From: Bacillota bacterium
GTDB taxonomy: Bacteria > Bacillota > Sulfobacillia > JAJZYS01 > JAJYTV01
Assembly (NCBI GenBank): GCA_021792885.1
Contig: JAJYTV010000162.1
Location: forward strand, 1 to 5,286
DNA length: 5,286 bases
Reading direction: 5' to 3'
In this document: positions 1 to 5,286 of the stretch, in pieces
Layout of the letters: each line of letters opens with the position of its first letter
Position numbering within the stretch: position 1 is the first letter of the stretch
Position numbers and translations under genes: made by a program
The notes under the pieces: model-generated
The model's input: the letters and a program-made list of their open reading frames with translations, nothing else
Told to the model about the DNA's origin: nothing
Database searches by the model: none

Positions 1-1
1 C

Positions 2-175
2 ATCCTCTACAAGGCGTTCACCTACTTCCAGGGCGCGCGCACCGCTGGCATCCTGCTTGGCGCGCGCTGCCCGATCGTGCTCACCTCGCGCGCCGACCCG
101 CCGGAGGCGAAGCTCCTCTCGATCGGACTCGGTATGCGCGTGGCGGCAGGTACGGGCGCGAAGGTCAGCCAGTAG
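2..175 (+). CDS. ptb: Phosphate butyryltransferase, C-terminal end (5' truncated by window)
   Basis: Only the last 57 codons are present, read in the frame that begins at base 2 and ends at TAG (173-175). The family transfers the acyl group of butyryl-CoA or branched acyl-CoA to phosphate, making acyl phosphate and free CoA in the cytosol. The visible tail carries the typical end of the phosphate acetyl/butyryltransferase fold: an A-G-I-L-L-G-A segment, then P-I-V-L-T-S-R-A-D followed by E-A-K-L-L-S-I, a stretch conserved in Ptb proteins where a Ser-Arg-Ala-Asp motif lies close to the C-terminus. The remaining tail (G-L-G-M-R onward, about 15 residues) is less conserved. It is followed by leucine dehydrogenase and butyrate kinase, as in the Bacillus bkd cluster, which favours Ptb over phosphate acetyltransferase (Pta). 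Substrate preference for branched acyl groups is inferred from context only; the N-terminal part is outside the window. Confidence 0.88.
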   Translation: MLYKAFTYFQGARTAGILLGARCPIVLTSRADPPEAKLLSIGLGMRVAAGTGAKVSQ

Positions 176-186
176 GCCCAAAGCAC

Positions 187-193
187 AAGGAGG
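187..193 (+). promoter_or_regulatory. Ribosome binding site deciding the GTG start of bcd
   Basis: AAGGAGG is a near-perfect anti-16S match, 9 bases before the GTG at 203. No ATG in this frame has such a site, so it fixes the start. It lies in the 27-base gap after the ptb stop. Confidence 0.85.
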
Positions 194-202
194 CATCCGC
201 AA

Positions 203-1273
203 GTGGGTATCTTCGAGAAGATGGCCGAGATGGGACACGAGCAGCTGGTCTTCTGCTACGACAAGTCCACGGGACTGCGTATGATCATCGGCGTGCACGA
301 CACGACGCTCGGCCCGGCACTCGGCGGCTGCCGCATGTGGCCCTACGCCTCCGAGGAGGAGGCGCTCGAAGACGTCATGCGCCTCTCGCGCGGCATGACC
401 TACAAGAACTCCGCGATGGGCCTGCGGCTCGGCGGTGGCAAGACGGTCGTGCTGCAGCACGAGCGCGGCGAGAAGGACGAGATGATCATGCGGGCGATCG
501 GTCGCTTCGTCGACACGCTCGGCGGCCGCTACTACACGGCGGAGGACGTCGGCACGTCGGTGCAGGACATGGCGATCGCCGCCGAGGAGTCGCGCTACGT
601 GCGCGGCCTTCCCGAAGCGTCCGGCGACCCGTCGGTAGCGACGGCCTACGGCGTCTACGTGGCGCTGAAGGCGTCGCTCCGCGAGGCCTTCGGCAGCGAG
701 CAGATCCGCGGACGCAAGATCGCCGTGCAGGGTCTCGGGCATGTCGGCGTGCTGCTCTGCGAGCGTTTGCAAGGCGACGGCGCGGAGCTCTACGTGACCG
801 ACATCGACCAGGGGAAGATCGACGAGGCGGTGCGCCGCTTCGGCGCACACCCCGTCGCGCCGGACGCGATCTATGACCTCGACTGCGACGTCTACGCCCC
901 CTGCGCGCTCGGCGCCACCCTGAACGACAACACGATCCCCCGCCTCAAGGCGAAGGTGGTCGTGGGTTCTGCGAACAACCAGCTCAAGGAGCCGCGCCAC
1001 GGCAACATGCTGCAGGAGCGGGGCATCGTCTACGCGCCGGACTTCGTCGCGAACGGCGGCGGCGTCGTGAATGTCGCGGACGAGATGCACCCGGACGGCT
1101 ACCACAAGGACCGCGCGTTCAGCCGTGTGGCGCAGATCTACGACCGCATCCTGGAGATCTTCCGCATCGCCCGGGAGCAGGGGATTGCGCCGCACGAGGC
1201 CGCAGACCGCATGGCGGAGGACCGCGTCGCGCGCATCGCCGCCGTGAACCGCATGTTCGTCCCGCGCCGTTGA
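203..1273 (+). CDS. bcd: Leucine (branched-chain amino acid) dehydrogenase
   Basis: 356 residues, close to the usual length of about 360. It catalyses NAD-dependent oxidative deamination of leucine, isoleucine and valine to 2-oxo acids plus ammonium, in the cytosol. The N-terminal Glu/Leu/Phe/Val dehydrogenase domain holds G-G-C-R-M-W (41-46), then R-G-M-T-Y-K-N with Lys68 and L-G-G-G-K with Lys80; these match the Lys68/Lys80 pair of Bacillus LeuDH in both context and numbering. The catalytic Asp is Asp115 in A-E-D-V-G-T. Leu40 and Ala113 fit the known aliphatic side-chain pocket. The Rossmann domain has G-L-G-H-V-G (177-182) and an acidic Asp200 after the second strand, which suggests NAD rather than NADP. 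S-A-N-N-Q-L (256-261) and the Asn/Gly-rich segment at 284-291 complete the family pattern. The GTG start is chosen for its AAGGAGG site. The gene sits between ptb and buk, supplying 2-oxo acids to the downstream dehydrogenase complex. Phenylalanine dehydrogenase is a less likely alternative. Confidence 0.95.
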   Translation: MGIFEKMAEMGHEQLVFCYDKSTGLRMIIGVHDTTLGPALGGCRMWPYASEEEALEDVMRLSRGMTYKNSAMGLRLGGGKTVVLQHERGEKDEMIMRAIGRFVDTLGGRYYTAEDVGTSVQDMAIAAEESRYVRGLPEASGDPSVATAYGVYVALKASLREAFGSEQIRGRKIAVQGLGHVGVLLCERLQGDGAELYVTDIDQGKIDEAVRRFGAHPVAPDAIYDLDCDVYAPCALGATLNDNTIPRLKAKVVVGSANNQLKEPRHGNMLQERGIVYAPDFVANGGGVVNVADEMHPDGYHKDRAFSRVAQIYDRILEIFRIAREQGIAPHEAADRMAEDRVARIAAVNRMFVPRR

Positions 1274-2358
1274 CCGCTCGGAACGGGGACGCGCCCAGCA
1301 TCCTGGTCGTGAACCCGGGGTCCACCTCGACGAAGGTCGCCCTCTATTCGGGCACCGAGGAGTCGTGGCGGACCGAGGTGGCGCACGCGCCGGAGGAACT
1401 CGGACGCTACCCGACCGTTGCTGCGCAGCTGCCGCTGCGTCTCAAGGACATCGACGAGGCCGTGCGCCAGCACGGCCTCCAGCCGCGCTCGCTCGCCGCC
1501 GTCGCCGCCCGCGGCGGACTTCTCTGCCCGCTGCCGGGCGGGACCTACCGCGTCAGCGCAGGGATGGTGGAGGAACTGCTCGACGCCCCGCACGGGCAGC
1601 ACGCGTCGAACCTCGCTGCGCCGATCGCGCTGCGCATCGCACAGGCGACGGGCTGTCCCGCGTTCATCGTCGACCCGGTCGTCACCGACGAGCTCTCCGA
1701 CGAAGCCCGCGAGAGCGGGCTCCCTTCGCTGCCGCGCCGCTCGCTGCTGCACGCGCTGAACCAGCGCGCCATGGGGCACCGGGCCGCAGCGGAACTCGGC
1801 AGGCCGTATGAGGACCTGCGCCTCGTCGTCGCCCACATCGGCGGGGGAATCTCGGTCGGCCTGCACGATCATGGGCGCATCGTCGACGTGAACAACGCGC
1901 TCGACGGCGACGGGCCGCTCGCCCCGGAACGGTCCGGGAGCGTGCCGCTCTACCGCATGTGGCGGCTCTACGCGGCCGGACGGTTCGATCTCGCCGCGGC
2001 GCGCGGGAAGGTGAGCGGCGGCGGCGGCCTCGTCGGCCTCGTCGGCACGGCGGACCTGCGGCGCATACCTGATGAGGGGAAGGGGGCCCTGGCGCGTGCG
2101 GCGCTGGCACTCGGGATCGCGCGCGAATGCGGCCGCCAGGCTGCGCTTGCCGGCTGGCCCGTCGATGCGCTCGTGCTGACGGGCGGCGCGGCGCACGACG
2201 CGGCGCTCGTGAGATCGGTGCTGCGCAAGGTGCGCTGGCTTGCAAGCAGGCAGTTCGTCTACCCCGGCGAAGCCGAGATGCAGGCGCTCGCGCAAGGCGT
2301 GCTGCGCGCCCTGCGCGGCGATCCCCCAGCCCTTGACTACGTGGGGTGTCATGCCTAA
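1270..2358 (+). CDS. buk: Butyrate kinase (branched-chain fatty acid kinase)
   Basis: 362 residues, near the usual 355-360. It transfers phosphate from butyryl- or branched acyl-phosphate to ADP, giving ATP and the free acid; this is the energy-conserving step after Ptb. It belongs to the acetate kinase branch of the ASKHA superfamily. The N-terminal phosphate loop is I-L-V-V-N-P-G-S-T-S-T-K (11-22), the classic acetokinase signature. The second signature is A-H-I-G-G-G-I-S (188-195), followed by D-G-D-G-P-L-A-P-E-R-S-G (212-223), characteristic of Buk rather than AckA. The adenosine site is V-L-T-G-G-A-A (302-308), and the C-terminus has Y-P-G-E-A-E-M (331-337). The start is TTG at 1270, whose last two bases belong to the bcd TGA stop (TTGA overlap). 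No other start codon lies in frame nearby and the N-terminal motif begins 10 residues later. No strong ribosome site precedes it, so translation is probably coupled to bcd. Confidence 0.94.
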   Translation: MTARNGDAPSILVVNPGSTSTKVALYSGTEESWRTEVAHAPEELGRYPTVAAQLPLRLKDIDEAVRQHGLQPRSLAAVAARGGLLCPLPGGTYRVSAGMVEELLDAPHGQHASNLAAPIALRIAQATGCPAFIVDPVVTDELSDEARESGLPSLPRRSLLHALNQRAMGHRAAAELGRPYEDLRLVVAHIGGGISVGLHDHGRIVDVNNALDGDGPLAPERSGSVPLYRMWRLYAAGRFDLAAARGKVSGGGGLVGLVGTADLRRIPDEGKGALARAALALGIARECGRQAALAGWPVDALVLTGGAAHDAALVRSVLRKVRWLASRQFVYPGEAEMQALAQGVLRALRGDPPALDYVGCHA

Positions 2359-2361
2359 GGT
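2333..2361 (+). promoter_or_regulatory. Candidate internal sigma-70-type promoter for the dehydrogenase genes
   Basis: TTGACT (2333-2338) and TAAGGT (2356-2361) are separated by exactly 17 bases. The -35 matches the consensus TTGACA at 5 of 6 positions. The -10 keeps the important first T, second A and last T, and fits the TANNNT form common in GC-rich bacteria. It straddles the buk stop codon (TAA 2356-2358). Transcription would begin at about 2367-2369, leaving a leader of roughly 85 bases before E1 alpha. The pattern is seen directly; promoter activity is inference, since single matches occur by chance. Confidence 0.4.
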
Positions 2362-2389
2362 GACTATGGAGAATTCTGCGCATGCCTGA
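2351..2389 (+). other. Possible 12-codon leader ORF in the buk-E1 alpha spacer
   Basis: An ATG at 2351 opens a 12-residue frame (M-P-K-V-T-M-E-N-S-A-H-A) ending in TGA at 2387-2389. It starts out of frame inside the last codons of buk. A weak GTGGGG stretch lies 4 bases upstream. It contains no run of branched-chain codons (one Val, no Leu or Ile), so it does not look like an attenuator leader. It may simply be chance, and nothing shows that it is translated. Confidence 0.12.
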
Positions 2390-2437
2390 CCGGCAAGCAC
2401 GCGCGCCGGCGCGGGATGGCCGGAGACCTGCAACAAC

Positions 2438-2446
2438 GGAGGGAGG
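2438..2446 (+). promoter_or_regulatory. Ribosome binding site deciding the E1 alpha start
   Basis: GGAGGGAGG ends 7 bases before the ATG at 2454. It is much stronger than the GGAG (2368-2371) located 10 bases before the earlier in-frame ATG at 2382. This supports the shorter 332-residue product. Confidence 0.85.
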
Positions 2447-2453
2447 CTTCCTC

Positions 2454-3452
2454 ATGGCCAGGACGAAGGCCCGCGCCGCCGCGGCGCCTGCCCTGACTGC
2501 AGAGGCGATACGCAAGGCGTACCGCGATATGCTCCTGACGAGGACGATCGACGAGCGCCAGTGGGTGCTGAACCGCGCCGGCAAGGCGCCGTTCGTCATC
2601 CCCTGCCGAGGACACGAAGCGGCACAGGTGGGCTGGGGCTCGGCGCTGCGCCCGACCGACTTCTTCCTGCCCTACTACAGGGATCTCGGCGTGGTCGTCG
2701 CGTGCGGCTACACCGCCCGGCAGGCGATGCTCTCGCTGTTCGGCAAGGCCGAAGACCTCACCTCGGGCGGTCGGCAGATGCCCGGGCACTACGGCTGGCG
2801 GGAACGCCACATCATCACCGGCTCTTCGCCCGTCGGGACGCAGGTGCTGCACGCGGTGGGAATTGCCTACGCGAGCAGGCTGCGCGGCGAGGACGCCGTC
2901 GCTGCGACCGCACTGGGAGAGGGTACGACGAGCCAGGGCGACTTCCACGAAGCGCTCAACTGGGCCTCGATCTTCAAGCTGCCGGTGCTGTTCATCGTGG
3001 AGAACAACGAGTACGCGATCTCCGTGCCGCAGCACAAGGAGATGGCGGTGCAGGACGTCTCGGAGCGCGCGCTCGGCTATGGCATGGCCGGCGTGACCGT
3101 GGACGGCAATGACTTCTTCGCCTGCTACGAGGCCACGTTCCAGGCGGCCGAGCGCGGGCGACGCGGCGAGGGGCCGACGCTTTTGGAGTTCAAGACCTAC
3201 CGGACGGTGCCGCACTCCTCCGACGACGACGACCGCGCGTACCGCACGCGCGAAGAGGTCGAGGAGTGGAAGCAGAAGGACCCGATCACGCGCATGCAGG
3301 CGCACGTCCTGGCGGAGGGCATCCTCACGAAGGAGGAGGACGAGGCCCTGTGGCGCGAGGTGCGGGCAGAAGTCGACGAAGCGATCGCCTATGCCGAGCA
3401 GGCGCCCTACCCCAAGGTGGAGGACCTGCACAGGCACGTCTACGGCGAGTAG
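2454..3452 (+). CDS. bkdAA: Branched-chain 2-oxo acid dehydrogenase E1 component, alpha subunit
   Basis: 332 residues. With E1 beta it forms the thiamine-diphosphate heterotetramer that decarboxylates branched 2-oxo acids and reductively acylates the E2 lipoyl group. The thiamine diphosphate/Mg motif is G-E-G (155-157) followed by E-N-N (183-185), a GDG-type motif in which Glu replaces the central Asp, as is common in BCKDH/PDH E1 alpha. G-R-Q-M-P-G-H-Y is the conserved segment before it. H-S-S-D-D-D-D-R-A-Y-R (254-264) is the ordered loop near the active site that carries the phosphorylated serine in mammalian E1 alpha. I chose ATG 2454 for its ribosome site. An in-frame ATG at 2382 would add 24 residues of poorly conserved, Arg-rich sequence with many A/T-ending codons unlike the rest, so it is probably not coding. 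The stop is 13 bases before E1 beta. Neighbouring bcd, ptb and buk support branched-chain rather than pyruvate or acetoin substrates. Confidence 0.93.
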   Translation: MARTKARAAAAPALTAEAIRKAYRDMLLTRTIDERQWVLNRAGKAPFVIPCRGHEAAQVGWGSALRPTDFFLPYYRDLGVVVACGYTARQAMLSLFGKAEDLTSGGRQMPGHYGWRERHIITGSSPVGTQVLHAVGIAYASRLRGEDAVAATALGEGTTSQGDFHEALNWASIFKLPVLFIVENNEYAISVPQHKEMAVQDVSERALGYGMAGVTVDGNDFFACYEATFQAAERGRRGEGPTLLEFKTYRTVPHSSDDDDRAYRTREEVEEWKQKDPITRMQAHVLAEGILTKEEDEALWREVRAEVDEAIAYAEQAPYPKVEDLHRHVYGE

Positions 3453-3457
3453 GGGGG
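3451..3457 (+). promoter_or_regulatory. Ribosome binding site of E1 beta
   Basis: AGGGGGG overlaps the E1 alpha TAG stop and lies 8 bases before ATG 3466. It decides this start against the much longer open frame that extends upstream through E1 alpha. The overlap suggests coupled translation, which would suit the 1:1 subunit ratio. Confidence 0.7.
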
Positions 3458-3465
3458 CGACCCGA

Positions 3466-4449
3466 ATGGCTGTGAAGAACCTGATCGACGGGGTCCGCGA
3501 GGCGATGCACGAAGAGATGGCCCGCGACGGGCGGGTCGTCCTGCTCGGCGAGGACGTCGGCGTGCGTGGCGGCGTGTTCCGCGCGTCCGAGGGGCTCGTC
3601 GGAGAGTTCGGTGAGGAGCGCGTGATCGACGCGCCGCTCGGGGAGTCCGGCATCGTCGGCGTCGCGATCGGCATGGCGCTCAATGGGCTGCGCCCGATCG
3701 CGGAGATCCAGTTCGCCGACTTCATCCACCCCGCGTTCAACCAGATCGTCAGCGAGGCGGCGAAGATCCGCTACCGCTCGAACAACGACTTCCACGTCCC
3801 GATGGTGATCCGCGCCCCCTTCGGCGGCGGGGTCCACGGGGCGCTCTATCACTCGCAGAGCGTCGAGGCGTTCTTCATGCATGTTCCGGGCCTGAAGATC
3901 GTCGTCCCGTCGACGCCGGCCGATGCGAAGGGACTCCTGAAGTCGGCGGTCCGCGACGAGGACCCTGTGATGTTCTTCGAGCACAAGCGGACCTACCGCC
4001 TCGTGCGCGGTGAGATCCCGGACGGGGATTACACCGTGCCGATCGGCAAGGCGCGCACCGTCCGCGAGGGCAAGGACCTTACCATCTTCGCCTACGGCCT
4101 GATGGCCGTCTTCGCGGAGCAGGCGGCAGGCGAACTCGAGAAGGAAGGCATCTCGGCGGAGGTCATCGACCTGCGCACGCTCCTGCCGCTCGACCGCGAC
4201 GCGATCCTCTCCTCGATCGGCAAGACCCACCGCGGCCTCGTGGTCTACGAGGCGAACCGGACGATGGGACCGGGCGCGGAAGTCGCGGCGCTGATCGCCG
4301 AGGAGGCGCTCTACGAACTCGATGCGCCGGTGCGGCGCCTCACTGGACCGGACGTGCCGGCAATGCCGTTCAACACGGTCCAGGAGGAGCACTTCATGCC
4401 CAGCCCCGAGAAGATCGCACACGCAGCGCGCGAACTGCTCGCGTCCTGA
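3466..4449 (+). CDS. bkdAB: Branched-chain 2-oxo acid dehydrogenase E1 component, beta subunit
   Basis: 327 residues, the normal length for the family. It pairs with E1 alpha; the thiamine diphosphate sites lie at the alpha-beta interfaces. The N-terminal transketolase pyrimidine-binding domain (about 1-180) contains L-L-G-E-D-V-G (26-32) and A-P-L-G-E-S-G (56-62). Glu60 is the residue expected to contact the thiamine aminopyrimidine. H-S-Q-S (129-132) gives His129, equivalent to the conserved active-site His of E1 beta subunits. V-V-P-S-T-P-A-D-A-K (146-155) is the usual segment following it. The C-terminal transketolase domain (about 200-320) ends with F-N-T-V-Q-E-E-H-F-M-P-S, again typical. 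The ATG start follows a good ribosome site, and the protein begins with the standard family N-terminus. It is followed after 24 bases by E2, in the same reading frame and separated from it only by the TGA. Acetoin or pyruvate dehydrogenase beta is the alternative on sequence alone. Confidence 0.95.
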   Translation: MAVKNLIDGVREAMHEEMARDGRVVLLGEDVGVRGGVFRASEGLVGEFGEERVIDAPLGESGIVGVAIGMALNGLRPIAEIQFADFIHPAFNQIVSEAAKIRYRSNNDFHVPMVIRAPFGGGVHGALYHSQSVEAFFMHVPGLKIVVPSTPADAKGLLKSAVRDEDPVMFFEHKRTYRLVRGEIPDGDYTVPIGKARTVREGKDLTIFAYGLMAVFAEQAAGELEKEGISAEVIDLRTLLPLDRDAILSSIGKTHRGLVVYEANRTMGPGAEVAALIAEEALYELDAPVRRLTGPDVPAMPFNTVQEEHFMPSPEKIAHAARELLAS

Positions 4450-4458
4450 CGCGTCGGT

Positions 4459-4466
4459 AGGGAGGG
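4459..4466 (+). promoter_or_regulatory. Ribosome binding site pointing to a CTG start for E2
   Basis: AGGGAGGG lies 7 bases before CTG 4474 but 19 bases before the first in-frame ATG at 4486. The same 7-base spacing is used for E1 alpha. No ATG, GTG or TTG occurs in frame between the E1 beta stop and 4486. Confidence 0.7.
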
Positions 4467-4473
4467 ATCCCGT

Positions 4474-5286
4474 CTGAGAGTCGCAATGCCCCAGCTTGGG
4501 GAGAGCGTCACGGAAGGCACGATCGGCCGCTGGCTGAAGCAGGTCGGCGACGCGGTCGAGAAGTACGAGCCGATCGTCGAAGTCGCCACGGACAAGGTCA
4601 ACGCGGAAGTGCCGAGCCCGTTCGCGGGCGTCCTGACCGCCATCATCGCCGAAGAGGGGCAGACGATCGCAGTCGGGCAGCCGATCTGCGACATCGCCGA
4701 AGCGGACGCGGCCGATCCCGCCGCCCCGTTGACAGTCGACGCGGCGCCTGCCGCGCCGCCGGCGGGTGCACCCGCGCCAGCGGTCGCGGTTGCGGCGCCG
4801 GCAATGCCGTCTGCGCCGACCGCCCCGGCCGCTGCTGCCGCGCAGACCGCAGGCCGCGTGCGCACCTCGCCCTACGTTCGCCGCTTGGCGAAGGAAGCCG
4901 GCATCGACTTGCAGCTCGTCCCGGCGAGCGGCAACGAAGGCCGCGTGACGCGAGAGGACCTCGCGCGCTTCCAGCGCCTGCCCTCGGCTGCGCAGGCGAG
5001 CGTCGCGCAGGGTGCTGCGCCCGCCGCGCCACCGCAGCAGCTTCCCGCCGCGCCCGCCCGGACCGCCGCAGCGCCGGCACCGGCGATGGGCGACCGGGTG
5101 CTGGATCTCACACCCATGCGTCGCACGATCGCGGAGCACATGGTACGATCGAAGCGCGAGGCGCCGCATGCCACGGCCTGGTTCGAGGTGGACATGAGCC
5201 CGGTCGTCGCGCTGCGCAAGGCGATCCGCCCGGAGTTCGAGGCGCGCGAGGGCGTGCCCCTCACCTACGTGCCGTTCGTCACCAAG
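4474..5286 (+). CDS. bkdB: Branched-chain 2-oxo acid dehydrogenase E2, lipoyl dihydrolipoyl acyltransferase (3' truncated by window)
   Basis: The first 271 codons are present. E2 forms the core of the complex and moves the acyl group from E1 through a lipoyl arm to CoA. Counting from CTG 4474: a single lipoyl domain (about 1-76) with V-A-M-P-Q-L-G-E-S-V-T-E-G and the lipoylated Lys41 in A-T-D-K-V; an Ala/Pro-rich flexible linker (about 77-127); a peripheral subunit-binding domain (about 130-166, S-P-Y-V-R-R-L-A-K-E through G-R-V-T-R-E-D-L) that holds E1 and/or E3; a second Ala/Pro-rich linker (about 167-206); and the start of the catalytic domain at R-V-L-D-L-T-P-M-R-R-T-I-A-E-H-M. The catalytic His/Asp motif and C-terminus lie beyond the window. 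CTG is chosen because of the ribosome site and because an ATG 4486 start would cut the first beta strand of the lipoyl domain. ATG 4486 remains the fallback and would make the lipoyl residue Lys37. Branched-chain specificity is inferred from the operon. Confidence 0.92.
   Translation, partial: MRVAMPQLGESVTEGTIGRWLKQVGDAVEKYEPIVEVATDKVNAEVPSPFAGVLTAIIAEEGQTIAVGQPICDIAEADAADPAAPLTVDAAPAAPPAGAPAPAVAVAAPAMPSAPTAPAAAAAQTAGRVRTSPYVRRLAKEAGIDLQLVPASGNEGRVTREDLARFQRLPSAAQASVAQGAAPAAPPQQLPAAPARTAAAPAPAMGDRVLDLTPMRRTIAEHMVRSKREAPHATAWFEVDMSPVVALRKAIRPEFEAREGVPLTYVPFVTK

Noticed and set aside
57..284. Small Arg/Ser-rich open frame across the ptb-bcd junction
   Set aside because: It overlaps both real genes in a different frame and shows no family features.
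2402..2413. Perfect palindrome CGCGCCGGCGCG as an operator or terminator
   Set aside because: It has no loop and no following T run, so it is not a terminator; such GC palindromes arise readily at this base composition.
2382..2453. ATG 2382 as an earlier start for E1 alpha
   Set aside because: It has only a weak GGAG. The added 24 residues use many A/T-ending codons (AGA, CAA, ACA, GCA) unlike the rest of the gene, and ATG 2454 has a far stronger ribosome site.
3109..3465. Upstream extension of the E1 beta frame through E1 alpha
   Set aside because: The extension overlaps the conserved end of E1 alpha in another frame and is Arg/Ser-rich; E1 beta homology begins at ATG 3466, which has its own ribosome site.
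4356..4810. 14-base repeat GCCGGCAATGCCGT at 4356-4369 and 4797-4810
   Set aside because: Both copies encode Pro-Ala-Met-Pro within different coding genes with preferred codons; coincidence is the simplest explanation.
3325..5169. Very long antisense open frame of 614 codons on the minus strand, and similar ones at 1138-2436 and 2364-3740
   Set aside because: They lie opposite well-supported genes, have Arg/Ala/Asp-rich translations with no recognisable motif, and are the usual shadow of GC-rich coding sequence.

Overview
This is a compact, single-strand (+) metabolic operon segment from a GC-rich bacterium. Six genes run head to tail with almost no intergenic space: the 3' end of a phosphate butyryltransferase (ptb), leucine dehydrogenase (bcd), butyrate kinase (buk), the E1 alpha and E1 beta subunits of a branched-chain 2-oxo acid dehydrogenase, and the 5' part of its E2 acyltransferase. 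The first and last genes are cut by the window edges. By eye, G+C is clearly high, with most third codon positions G or C. Strong Shine-Dalgarno sequences (AAGGAGG, GGAGGGAGG, AGGGAGGG) precede several genes. The gene order resembles the Bacillus ptb-bcd-buk-lpdV-bkdAA-bkdAB-bkdB cluster, but composition and non-ATG starts point to a high-GC lineage. I cannot assign a phylum from the sequence alone; high-GC Firmicutes, Actinobacteria, Chloroflexi and similar groups all remain possible.

Layout: 2-175 ptb C-terminus; 203-1273 bcd (GTG start); 1270-2358 buk (TTG start, overlapping the bcd stop by 4 bases); 2359-2453 a 95-base spacer, the longest in the window, preceded by a good sigma-70-type promoter candidate that lies across the end of buk; 2454-3452 E1 alpha; 3466-4449 E1 beta; 4474-5286 E2, probably starting at a CTG codon and running off the window in its catalytic domain.

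Pathway logic: Bcd deaminates leucine, isoleucine or valine to the 2-oxo acids. The E1/E2 complex (plus an E3 not seen here) decarboxylates these to isovaleryl-, 2-methylbutyryl- or isobutyryl-CoA. Ptb exchanges CoA for phosphate, and Buk transfers that phosphate to ADP, giving ATP and the free branched-chain acid. The same acyl-CoAs can prime iso/anteiso fatty acid synthesis, and the Ptb/Buk steps are reversible in principle, so the operon could also scavenge branched acids.

No RNA gene, mobile element, CRISPR array or phage feature was seen. The most notable points are the missing E3 gene at its usual place between buk and E1 alpha, the probable CTG start of the E2 gene, and the candidate internal promoter that could uncouple dehydrogenase expression from ptb-bcd-buk. 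I found no evidence of an undescribed system.
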